Shown: positions 43,496 through 51,427 of the stretch, piece by piece
Numbering within the stretch: the stretch's first letter is position 1
Layout of the letters: each line of letters opens with the position of its first letter
Origin: [Clostridium] symbiosum
GTDB taxonomy: Bacteria; Bacillota; Clostridia; Lachnospirales; Lachnospiraceae
Direction: 5' to 3'
Length of the DNA: 64,000 bases
Assembly (NCBI GenBank): GCA_036419695.1
Contig: CP143946.1
Span: 3,280,001-3,344,000, forward strand
Made by a program: the position numbers and the translations under genes
The notes under the pieces: model-generated
What the model saw: only the letters and a program-made list of their open reading frames with translations
Told to the model about the DNA's origin: nothing
Database searches by the model: none

Positions 43496-44269
43496 ATGCT
43501 GGAATTAAAACACATTGATAAGTATTATAACCACGGGACAGTCAATGAGATGTGCCTGTTTGAGGATTTTAATCTGACCATTGATGAACACGACTTTGTA
43601 TCCGTCGTCGGGAGCAACGGTTCCGGCAAGACGACACTTTTAAATATCATCTGCGGCAGCATTCCGGTCGACAGCGGACGGATTATCATAAACGGCAAGG
43701 ATATCAGCCGCATGCCTGAATTCAAACGCCAGCGCACCATCGGCCGCGTTTACCAGAATCCGGCCATGGGGACCTGCCCCAATATGACCATCCTGGAAAA
43801 TATGGCCCTAGCGGACACAAAGGGAAAACCGTTCAATTTGAAACGCGGCACCGACAAGCAAAGGATTGATTATTACCGTGAAAACCTGAGCACCCTCGGC
43901 CTGGGCCTGGAAGATAAGCTGGAAGTGAAGGTCGGCGTACTCTCCGGCGGACAGAGGCAGGCAATGGCGCTTCTGATGTCCACTATGACACCGATCGAAT
44001 TCCTGATCCTGGATGAGCACACCGCTGCCCTGGATCCGAAAACGGCCGAAATCATCATGGAACTGACCGGAAAGATTGTGCGTGAAAAGAAACTGACCAC
44101 CATCATGGTTACCCACAATCTCCGCTATGCCGTTGAATATGGCAACCGCCTCCTGATGATGCATCAGGGCCATGCCATTCTCGATCAGAAAGGCGAGGAT
44201 AAAAAGGCAACAAGGGTAGAGGATCTGCTCGACCGATTCAACGAGATCAGTATTGAGTGCGGCAACTAA
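43496..44269 (+). CDS. trpZ: Tryptophan ABC transporter ATPase (TrpZ)
   Basis: This ABC ATPase of 257 residues has Walker A GSNGSGKTTL (about 39-48), the signature LSGGQRQAMAL, Walker B FLILDEHTAALDP and an H-loop in VTHNLRYA. The start codon abuts the permease stop, so translation is coupled. It completes a trpXYZ operon closed by a terminator at 44334. Confidence 0.95.
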   Translation: MLELKHIDKYYNHGTVNEMCLFEDFNLTIDEHDFVSVVGSNGSGKTTLLNIICGSIPVDSGRIIINGKDISRMPEFKRQRTIGRVYQNPAMGTCPNMTILENMALADTKGKPFNLKRGTDKQRIDYYRENLSTLGLGLEDKLEVKVGVLSGGQRQAMALLMSTMTPIEFLILDEHTAALDPKTAEIIMELTGKIVREKKLTTIMVTHNLRYAVEYGNRLLMMHQGHAILDQKGEDKKATRVEDLLDRFNEISIECGN

Positions 44270-44333
44270 ATTGTTAATACACACGGCAGAACCGGTGAAC
44301 CTGATCGAGCCGGATATCTTCTTTAAACAGTTT

Positions 44334-44382
44334 AATAAGGCAGGACAGACACAATTCAATGTCTGCCCTGCCTTATTTTTAT
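44334..44382 (+). terminator. Intrinsic terminator of trpXYZ
   Basis: AATAAGGCAGG with CAGACA pairs with TGTCTG and CCTGCCTTATT (single mismatch), followed by TTTTTAT. Confidence 0.9.
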
Positions 44383-44505
44383 ATCACAGTAAAATCCTCC
44401 TGTAATGTAACAAGTTCTCCGGGCAGGATACGCACTCGCCCGAAGATATCATTTACCGTTATGCGGCAGCGCCCGGCGCGGGAATCCGGCTCAACGGACT
44501 CTGTC

Positions 44506-44988
44506 TTAAGCTCCATTTTCCGCAATCACGGCCGCCAGCCCGTCTATATTTTCATACAGTATTCCGAGCTTCTTCGGTTCCAGTCTGGATACGGCCGCCG
44601 CAAGTTTCCGGTCCAGAAAACTCATTTTCTCCGGCCTCAAATCTCCGCCGAAATTTACCGTTTCCTCTGCATGTTCCAGCAGCGGGGATGGGAAATTATG
44701 CTTGAAAAAGTGGTCCGCCTCCCTGGGTGTTGTACAGCAGATGAAAAGTGCCGTCTTTTTTGTAAGCAGTGTTTTAAGATTCCGGGTGCAAAAGGATTTT
44801 ACCTCTTTTTGTATTTTTCCCATGTAGATGGAACCGCCTATGACAATCCAGTCATACTGCTGCAAATCTGCCTCTCCCCTGTTTTTTAAATCTATCACAT
44901 CCGTGCCCGGGCCGAGTCTGCCCTTCAGATAATCTGCACAGTCCCGCGTACAGCCGTATCTGCCCGCAAATAATATCAGTGTTTTCAT
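44506..44988 (-). CDS. Flavodoxin-domain protein
   Basis: This protein of 160 residues from the ATG at 44988 (AGGGAGA upstream) has the flavodoxin_5 pattern: TLILFAGRYGCTRDCADYLKG (FMN phosphate loop region), DWIVIGGSIYMGKIQ, TALFICCTTPREADHF. This subfamily includes menaquinone-dependent protoporphyrinogen oxidase (HemG-like) and uncharacterised flavodoxins. It lies directly after a TetR gene in the same direction. Confidence 0.87.
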   Translation of the reverse strand: MKTLILFAGRYGCTRDCADYLKGRLGPGTDVIDLKNRGEADLQQYDWIVIGGSIYMGKIQKEVKSFCTRNLKTLLTKKTALFICCTTPREADHFFKHNFPSPLLEHAEETVNFGGDLRPEKMSFLDRKLAAAVSRLEPKKLGILYENIDGLAAVIAENGA

Positions 44989-45030
44989 AATGTCTCCCTT
45001 GCCTGATGCGGCCGAATAAAACCGCAATCT

Positions 45031-45639
45031 TCAGCGGCTGATCCCTTCTGTCAACAGTTCCACAAAATCGTCTGCAAGCCGGTTAAAATCTTCGAGGAGA
45101 TAGAGCTGGTTTTCAATGGCGCTTATGACAAATCCCAGAAGTGCGCTTACAATCATCCATCCTGTGCCGCGGATACCGGGCCTGAATCTTTCTTCTTCAA
45201 TTCCCTTTAAAAGGAGCTGGTCCAGCATATTGATTCCCTCGTTGGCCGGAGTAGAATCTTTATTATCATTTGCAAAAATTACGTTCATTCCGCTGTAGAT
45301 AACCGCTTTCGCCATCTCCGGTTTCCCGGTGAGACATCTTATAAAATCCGCCAGAACCGCCCGGAGCTGCTGCGTCACGGGAGCACTTTTGTCCGCCTCC
45401 AGACAGGCGGCCGCGCTGCTCTGCGTCTCACGGCAGAGACCGTCGGCCATATCGGAAATAATCTGTCCTTTATCCCTGTAATAAAGATAAATCGCCGTTG
45501 GGGAATATTCGATTTTTGCCGCTATCTTCCTGATTGATAAGTTCTCGTACCCGTCCTGGTTAATAATTTCAACGGCGGCGTCCATGATCTTCTTTCTCAT
45601 CTCCGCCTTCTCTCCGTCACGCCGTTCTCTGATTCCCAT
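45031..45639 (-). CDS. TetR-family transcriptional regulator
   Basis: This protein of 202 residues has an N-terminal HTH (IMDAAVEIINQDGYENLSIRKIAAKIEYSPTAIYLYYRDK in parts, residues 18-57) and a helical ligand-binding part with a TetR_C-like end. It is upstream of the flavodoxin gene and probably represses both through a palindrome at 45652-45664. Confidence 0.93.
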   Translation of the reverse strand: MGIRERRDGEKAEMRKKIMDAAVEIINQDGYENLSIRKIAAKIEYSPTAIYLYYRDKGQIISDMADGLCRETQSSAAACLEADKSAPVTQQLRAVLADFIRCLTGKPEMAKAVIYSGMNVIFANDNKDSTPANEGINMLDQLLLKGIEEERFRPGIRGTGWMIVSALLGFVISAIENQLYLLEDFNRLADDFVELLTEGISR

Positions 45640-45651
45640 AATCCGCCTCGC

Positions 45652-45664
45652 TTAACAGTGTTAA
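45652..45664. promoter_or_regulatory. Palindromic operator upstream of the TetR gene
   Basis: TTAACAGTGTTAA is a perfect 13-bp palindrome 13 bp before the tetR start, the usual site of TetR autoregulation. Confidence 0.6.
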
Positions 45665-45719
45665 TTTAATTTACAATGTAATCATAACCATATTTTGTGA
45701 ATTTGTCAATCGTGATATC

Positions 45720-45867
45720 ATTTATCTTATTCCCCTCTTCCTCGATCAACAGCAGAACCCCAGGCTCTGCCCCACATTCCTCTATCATGATCAACCTGTA
45801 CGAAGCTCCAATCGGATTCTATCCGGCAAAATAAAGTGCTTACCGTTTGGTAAAGATAGATAAATTA
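45720..45867 (+). pseudogene. Possible gene remnant (C-terminal fragment)
   Basis: A plus-strand frame ends in MINLYEAPIGFYPAK followed by TAA at about 45831, then a hairpin and an intrinsic terminator. No start or upstream coding sequence is found, and a promoter is not visible. It could be the tail of a decayed gene whose terminator survives, or a chance frame. Confidence 0.25.
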
Positions 45868-45904
45868 AGAGAGGAAAAGGGTTACGGCCTTTTCCTCTCT
45901 TTTT
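45868..45904 (+). terminator. Orphan plus-strand intrinsic terminator
   Basis: AGAGAGGAAAAGG (45868-45880) pairs perfectly with CCTTTTCCTCTCT (45888-45900), followed by TTTT. No intact plus-strand gene lies upstream for more than 1.4 kb. On the minus strand A-rich sequence follows instead. Confidence 0.8.
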
Positions 45905-46017
45905 ACATGCGTTTATTTTTTAATGTAGTTTCAGTTTTCTGCATAGTTTGAATTTTCTGTATGCTTCAATTGTCTGCATACTTCAATTTACTTTATGGAG
46001 AAATACAGGTATTTCCG

Positions 46018-46749
46018 TCAATATCCAAGCTGGCAAAGGACATTGCCCGGCTCATCAATAATCACCAGATCCGCTTTATTATCCATATAATGCTCCGCCT
46101 TATGGATCAGGATGAGGTGCTTCCCGCTGAAATACCGGATATAATGGGAAAATACATCTGAATTCAAAGTCGTTCCCAGGAGGAGCAGTACCTCTGCCTT
46201 TCCGATCTCCTCCGTCGTTCTCGTCATGATGCGGCTGTCCACCATCTCACCGAACAGTGAAACAAGGGGACGAATCACGGAGTTACATATTCTGCAATGG
46301 GGCACGCCCTTCTCGCCCATAATATCCTCCACTGAGTAATATTCCCCGCAGTGGGGACAGCGGTTCCTATAAATCGTGCCGTGCAGGTCGATGACGTTCT
46401 CACAGCCACCCCTCTTCTCCTGTTCAAAGATATTGGATGTGATGATGCACTGCAGGTGTCCCGCTCTCTCCATGGCCGCCATAATATGGCTGGACGGGCT
46501 GGGCTCAGGTATCTTCTCCAGAATTTCTTTTTTGTAGAAATCGAAAAACTTAGACGGGCGTGTGTTGTAATAGGCGCTTGTAAAGATCTCCTCCGGTGAG
46601 GCTCCGTAAATACACTCAATCTCATAAGCCCGCTCCGGTTTCTTGATACCGATAAATCCGCTCTCCTCCATCATACCGGAACCGCAGAGCGCCACCGTAT
46701 AATTGCTTTTCCCCAAAATCTCCTGTAAATACACGATTTGACTGTCCAT
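46018..46749 (-). CDS. Divergent Sir2-family protein
   Basis: This protein of 243 residues has the sirtuin Rossmann core with a structural zinc module (CPHC and CRIC, about 131-134 and 152-155) and a catalytic-type His in DLHGTIYRNRCPHC. Two NAD-binding signatures are altered: the GAGxS motif reads CGSGMMEESGF, and the TQNID motif reads TSNIFEQ, lacking Gln and Asp. It may be an NAD-dependent deacylase with changed chemistry or a binding protein. It is monocistronic behind its own promoter. Confidence 0.85.
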   Translation of the reverse strand: MDSQIVYLQEILGKSNYTVALCGSGMMEESGFIGIKKPERAYEIECIYGASPEEIFTSAYYNTRPSKFFDFYKKEILEKIPEPSPSSHIMAAMERAGHLQCIITSNIFEQEKRGGCENVIDLHGTIYRNRCPHCGEYYSVEDIMGEKGVPHCRICNSVIRPLVSLFGEMVDSRIMTRTTEEIGKAEVLLLLGTTLNSDVFSHYIRYFSGKHLILIHKAEHYMDNKADLVIIDEPGNVLCQLGY

Positions 46750-46843
46750 ATGCTTCCCTCCCTGTTTTATTGCCCCCGTAATATTATTCTAGTCTAATGA
46801 TTCAGAATCTTTATAAAAATTACCATCCGATTCAGTTATTTCT

Positions 46844-46872
46844 ATTATACTAAAAACAGAAAAAGGTTACAA
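46844..46872 (-). promoter_or_regulatory. Promoter of the Sir2-like gene
   Basis: On the minus strand TTGTAA (46872-46867) and TATAAT (46849-46844) are 17 bp apart. It lies just outside the left end of repeat C. Confidence 0.75.
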
Positions 46873-46895
46873 GCAAAAGTGCGGGGAGTTGAGAA

Positions 46896-47790
46896 ATGAG
46901 AGTTGAGAAATGAGAACGCCGCCGGGACGGCCGGGGGCGGGATGGTGAGAAAGGGGTATGAGTCTTCAGTCCCGGGAGGTCGGTTGTCGCGGGTGGGAAA
47001 TCCGGGCAGAAAAAGTTCCTTCGGGAAACGCTTGCGCTCTTTGGAGTTCATAACGGACACTAACCTCGTGAAATACCTCGGTAAGTGCCGATGAACTCCC
47101 AGGTTCCCTGCGGAATCTTTTTCTCCCGGATTCCCCACGGGAAGGTTATGGCCCGAGACTGAAGACGCGAAGGTTGTCGCCATCCCAATCCCCGGCCTGC
47201 GGCCGCTGAATTGTTCTTATTCCTTCAAAGGGGGGAGGTACTGTCGCTGCCACTACGTTTCCCCGGATTACAGGAGAATGCATCCTGTATGGGATTCAAT
47301 TGATGAGTCTGAGCTTTAGCTCTTGACCTATCTTTGCATATTCATTGAATTTTTTGATTCATCATTAAAATTAGCTTTGGATTTTTCTCTGAATCCAGCC
47401 GAAATACCTTCTTAAGGTAAAAGGTTCACGACTACATAGTGGCCGCGACAATACCTTCCCCTCACTTGACGAAAGAGACAATCAGCCCCTGAAGCCGGCG
47501 GACGGGGCAGTCACCTTCGCTGAGTCTTCAGTCCCATCGACAACCTGCCCGGGGGAAGGAAGGAGAAAAGATTCCGAAGGGGACATTGGAGCCCGCCGGT
47601 GCTTAGACGGCGTTCTTTGACGTCTTAGCATCCGCTGTGCGCTCCACAAGCGGGAGCGGGTCCCCGTAGGAATCTTTTCTCCTGGATTCCCCCTCACCAC
47701 ACCCTATAAACCGGGACTGAAGACTCATATCCACCCTCCCACTCCCCCGTCCGCCATCTTACAGAGGCGCCCCCGCATCTCAACTAATCC
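46896..47790 (+). repeat. Foldback repeat, copy C (uninterrupted)
   Basis: It is a full-length unit with modules I (inner arms near 46960-46977 and 47153-47166), II (about 47231-47460) and III (about 47492-47755). The IS110 target is empty at 47461-47475. The distal stems differ from copy A by paired changes: module I has GGAGT/ACTCC where A has GAAGT/ACTTC, and module III has GGAGC/GCTCC where A has GGAAT/ATTCC. The right end overlaps the stop codon (47784-47786) of the peptide-transporter ATPase gene. Confidence 0.9.
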
Positions 47791-49508
47791 CCCTGCAGTT
47801 GAAAACATCTGGCCGCATGCGTTTCCCCTATCCGGGTATCCCCGGGCTTTTCCGTCCGGCAGCGTTCACTGCGCTTTGGACATCTGGGATAGAAGGAACA
47901 GCCCGTAAATCCCGCGGGAACGCCTTCCCCGATATCGGCTACGGCCTTTTCCTGTGTTTCCGGGTCGCCGTCCACTATGGACGCCAGGAGCAGTTCTGTG
48001 TACGGGTGGGCCGGAGTGCGGTAAACCTCACCGGCCAGGCCGGATTCGACTATCTCTCCCCTGTACAATACCACCACGCGGCGGCAGATCCTGCGTACAA
48101 TATTGAGGTCGTGGGTGATAAACAGAATCGTCATCTTTTTTTCTTCGTGGAGCCTTAAAATCAGCTTCAAAATCTGGGACTGGACCGTCACATCCAGGGC
48201 TGATACCGGTTCGTCCGCAATGATCAGTCTGGAATCCATCATAAGCGCCGTTCCGATGCTGATTCGCTGTCTCTGGCCTCCTGACAGCTCTCTGGGTCTC
48301 CTGTCGGCAAAGGAAGGATCAAGGCCCACGTCTACCAGCATTTTGGCCACCATCTGCCTGCGTTTATCCCGTTCCGTAATTCCACGCAGCTTCAACGGTT
48401 CCTCCAGGATCCAGCCGATTTTCCTGGCCGGGTTCAGGGAACTGAAGGGATCCTGAAATACCATCTGCGGCCTTAGATTATCTTCCATTTGAACGGTTCC
48501 CGTATAATTATCATGGAGGCCGAGTATCGTCTTGCACAGTGTGGACTTACCGCAGCCGCTCTCTCCCACGATGCCGAGTATCTCGCCGTCATATGCCGTC
48601 ATATTCACGTTGTGGATCACATGTTTCTTTCCTTTTTTCCGTAAAAAACCTTCTCCCCTTGTGTCGTAGTATACGTTCAGATTCTCAAGACGGAGAATTT
48701 CCCTCTCATCCTCCTCCCATAAATGTCCTTCCGGTATCGATGATACCAGATGTTTTGTATACTCATGTTTAGGATTTTGAAGGACTTCTCTCGTCATTCC
48801 TTCCTCCACTACCTTCCCCTGATAGACGACTACGACGCGGTCGCAGATTTCTTTTACCACGTTTAAGTCGTGTGAGATAAAGAGAATGGAGGTATGGTTC
48901 TCATTGTGTATCTTCTTTAACAGCCTGAGAATCTGGGCCTGGACAATGACATCCAGGGCGGTCGTCGGTTCGTCGGCGATAATGAGATCCGGAGAACAGA
49001 CCGTGGCCTGTGCCAGCATGACCCTCTGGCGCATTCCGCCTGAGAGTTCATGGGGATATTTGCCGCAGAGATTTTCGGCGTCGGTGAGCCCCACCTCAAT
49101 AAGCGCTTCCACCACCTTCCGGTGTATCTCTTTATCCGAAAGGGAGGTGTGCAGACGCAGGCTCTCCCCCACCTGCTTTTCTATCTTCATAACAGGGTTT
49201 AAGGAGGTCATCGGTTCCTGAAACACCATGGCCATCCTGCTGCCCTGAAGTTTTCTCTTTTCTTCGTCTTTCATGGTAAGCAGATCCGTGCCTTTAAAAA
49301 GGATCTGCCCTCCCGTCACTACGGCGTCTTTTGGCAGAAGTCCCATCAGAGCCAGGGCGCTCATGGATTTGCCGGAGCCTGACTCTCCCACCACTCCCAG
49401 GATTTCCCCTTCCCGGATTTCAAAGCTGATGCCTTTTACTGCCGGTGAGGTGATTCTGCCCTCCGGAAAGCCGATGGCCAGGTCTTTTATTTCCACGATT
49501 GGTTTCAT
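47784..49508 (-). CDS. Dipeptide/oligopeptide ABC transporter, fused double ATPase
   Basis: This protein of 574 residues fuses DppD- and DppF-like ATPases. Domain 1 has GESGSGKSMSALALMG, LSGGMRQRVMLAQ and IIADEPTTALD; domain 2 has GESGCGKSTLCKTILG, LSGGQRQRISIG and IIADEPVSALD. An oligopeptide-transporter C-terminal motif with clustered cysteines (CSFYPRCPKRSERC) ends the protein. It drives import by the permeases encoded just upstream. Its last codons border repeat C. Confidence 0.96.
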   Translation of the reverse strand: MKPIVEIKDLAIGFPEGRITSPAVKGISFEIREGEILGVVGESGSGKSMSALALMGLLPKDAVVTGGQILFKGTDLLTMKDEEKRKLQGSRMAMVFQEPMTSLNPVMKIEKQVGESLRLHTSLSDKEIHRKVVEALIEVGLTDAENLCGKYPHELSGGMRQRVMLAQATVCSPDLIIADEPTTALDVIVQAQILRLLKKIHNENHTSILFISHDLNVVKEICDRVVVVYQGKVVEEGMTREVLQNPKHEYTKHLVSSIPEGHLWEEDEREILRLENLNVYYDTRGEGFLRKKGKKHVIHNVNMTAYDGEILGIVGESGCGKSTLCKTILGLHDNYTGTVQMEDNLRPQMVFQDPFSSLNPARKIGWILEEPLKLRGITERDKRRQMVAKMLVDVGLDPSFADRRPRELSGGQRQRISIGTALMMDSRLIIADEPVSALDVTVQSQILKLILRLHEEKKMTILFITHDLNIVRRICRRVVVLYRGEIVESGLAGEVYRTPAHPYTELLLASIVDGDPETQEKAVADIGEGVPAGFTGCSFYPRCPKRSERCRTEKPGDTRIGETHAARCFQLQGD

Positions 49509-49518
49509 GGCTGTCCTC

Positions 49519-50316
49519 CTATTCCTGAAGGGTTCTCAGGCCTTCACTGACCATGCTGAAACCCAAAATAATCAAAATGATAGTGATGCCCGGAAATATC
49601 GCGTACCAGGGTGCGTTAAAGATATAGGACTGCGCCTCCGAAAGCATGCGCCCGAGGCTTGGTTCCGGAGGCTGAATGCCAAGGCCGAGATAACTCATGC
49701 TGGCCTCCGCCAGCACCGCATTGTTGAAGCCAATGGCGGCCGCGGTCAGGATGCTGACGCCGGCATTGGGAAGGATATGCAGGAAAATAATGCGGAAATT
49801 TCCCGCACCCATAATACGCGCGCTTTTGACAAAGTCCAGTTCACGGCAGCGTATCACCTCGCTCCGCACGATGCGGGCAAAGCTGGGAATGAATAGAATG
49901 CCGAGGGCCAGGATGATGTTATATCTCCCGGGTCCCATAAGGCTGATGACGATCAGGGCCAGCAGGATACTGGGAAATGAGAGGAGCATGTCGTTGACAC
50001 GCATGACGGCATCGTCAATCCAACCCCCGAAATAGCCTGTTACGGCTCCTACCAGCGTGCCGAAAACGCCTCCGATCAGCACGGTGCAGACCGCTACAAA
50101 AAAGGTGCTGCCGCTTCCGTTCATGACGCGGCTTAAAATGTCCCTTCCAAAATTGTCGGTTCCCATCGGATGTGAAAATGAGGGAGCCAGGTTCACAGAA
50201 AGGGAATCCATGGCCGTCGTACCGTAGGGCGTCCAGAACTGGCCCATCACGGCCAGTACCAGAAAGAATAAGGTAATGGCAGTCCCTATAATCAGATTGT
50301 AATTTCTTTTCTTCAT
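49519..50316 (-). CDS. Peptide ABC transporter permease, DppC-like
   Basis: This protein of 265 residues has about six membrane helices, starting YNLIIGTAITLFFLVLAVMG, with HPMGTDNFGRDILSRVMNGS (OppC_N/BPD pattern) and the EAA-type loop VKSARIMGAGNFRIIFLHILPN in parts. It is 21 bp after the other permease and 10 bp before the ATPase. Confidence 0.94.
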   Translation of the reverse strand: MKKRNYNLIIGTAITLFFLVLAVMGQFWTPYGTTAMDSLSVNLAPSFSHPMGTDNFGRDILSRVMNGSGSTFFVAVCTVLIGGVFGTLVGAVTGYFGGWIDDAVMRVNDMLLSFPSILLALIVISLMGPGRYNIILALGILFIPSFARIVRSEVIRCRELDFVKSARIMGAGNFRIIFLHILPNAGVSILTAAAIGFNNAVLAEASMSYLGLGIQPPEPSLGRMLSEAQSYIFNAPWYAIFPGITIILIILGFSMVSEGLRTLQE

Positions 50317-50337
50317 AATCGTACCTTCCGCCTTCTT

Positions 50338-51282
50338 CTACGACGTTTTAACGCGCGGATCTAAGAACTGGTATAACGTGTCCACGATAAAGTTAATGAT
50401 GACAACGACAGCCGTTATGTAAAGCACAATGGCCTGCACAACCGGATAATCCCTGTTTGATATGGAGGTGATAAGCAGCCTTCCGATTCCAGGTACGCTG
50501 AATACCTGCTCCACGATAATACTGCCCGCCAGAATTTCCGCAATCACCATTGCAAGAAATGTGATGACCGGAATCAGGGCATTTTTCAGGATATGGCCGT
50601 AGAGAACCCCTGTTTTTGTATTTCCCTTGCTGAACGCGGTCCTGACGTAGTCCTTATTCATCTCCGAGAGCACGGAACCCCGGAGGAATTTGACCACCAT
50701 GGCGATTTTGGGGAGCGCAATGGCCAGAGCCGGGAAAAACAGATATTTGACCGACCCCATAAAATCTTCCGACGGCAGCGTAAATTTACCCGGCTGGAAG
50801 AAATGGAGAACCAGTCCGAATACGTAGGTGAGTATCATTCCCAGAAAAAACGGCGGAACCGCCATCATAATCTGGGTCAGCTGGTTGGTCAGGACGTCGC
50901 TCCACTCTCCCGCATGGCGCGCGCCCGCAATCCCAAGCGGCACGGAAAATACGAGGATGATGATGAGCGAAATGACCGACAGAAGAACGGTCACCGGCAA
51001 TCGGTCCTTTAACAGGGAACTGACGCTGGTTCCTTCGTAGCGGTAGGAATCACCGAAATCACCCGTGGCAATGCCGCCAATCCATCTGATATAGCGCCCG
51101 GGCAGAGGATCGTTTAACCCCATCTCCTCCCGCAGCGCCTCCACCTGGGCCGGGGACGCGTCTTTTCCCAGCCTCGACAGCGCGGCGTCTCCCGGAATGA
51201 TCGAAAAAGCAGCAAACGTCAGAAAGGAGATTAACAACAATGTGATAATGAGAGTTATCAGTTTTTTAATAAAGAATTTCAT
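50338..51282 (-). CDS. Peptide ABC transporter permease, DppB-like
   Basis: This protein of 314 residues has the N-terminal helix LITLIITLLLISFLTFAAFSI, then LNDPLPGRYIRW and the conserved coupling loop YVRTAFSKGNTKTGVLYGHILKNALIPV in parts. It ends YQFLDPRVK, as DppB proteins do. It forms the membrane pore together with the DppC-like protein. Confidence 0.95.
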   Translation of the reverse strand: MKFFIKKLITLIITLLLISFLTFAAFSIIPGDAALSRLGKDASPAQVEALREEMGLNDPLPGRYIRWIGGIATGDFGDSYRYEGTSVSSLLKDRLPVTVLLSVISLIIILVFSVPLGIAGARHAGEWSDVLTNQLTQIMMAVPPFFLGMILTYVFGLVLHFFQPGKFTLPSEDFMGSVKYLFFPALAIALPKIAMVVKFLRGSVLSEMNKDYVRTAFSKGNTKTGVLYGHILKNALIPVITFLAMVIAEILAGSIIVEQVFSVPGIGRLLITSISNRDYPVVQAIVLYITAVVVIINFIVDTLYQFLDPRVKTS

Positions 51283-51398
51283 AATTCCCTCCTGGCATTT
51301 ACTGCTTTTGTATTTATTCTGTTTTATTTAACATTCTTTTATTCTGTAATTTTTAATTCCGCTGTCTTTCTTTTTTATTTCTGTGCATCATTTTGTTG

Positions 51399-51421
51399 CA
51401 GTTTGGCCGAAGGCTGAACTG
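51399..51421 (-). other. Stem-loop between the binding-protein and permease genes
   Basis: On the minus strand CAGTT and AACTG enclose a GCC-TTCG-GCC tetraloop stem right after the binding-protein stop. No T tract follows. Such intercistronic hairpins usually raise the level of the binding-protein mRNA relative to the rest of the operon. Confidence 0.6.
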
Positions 51422-51427
51422 TAACTC

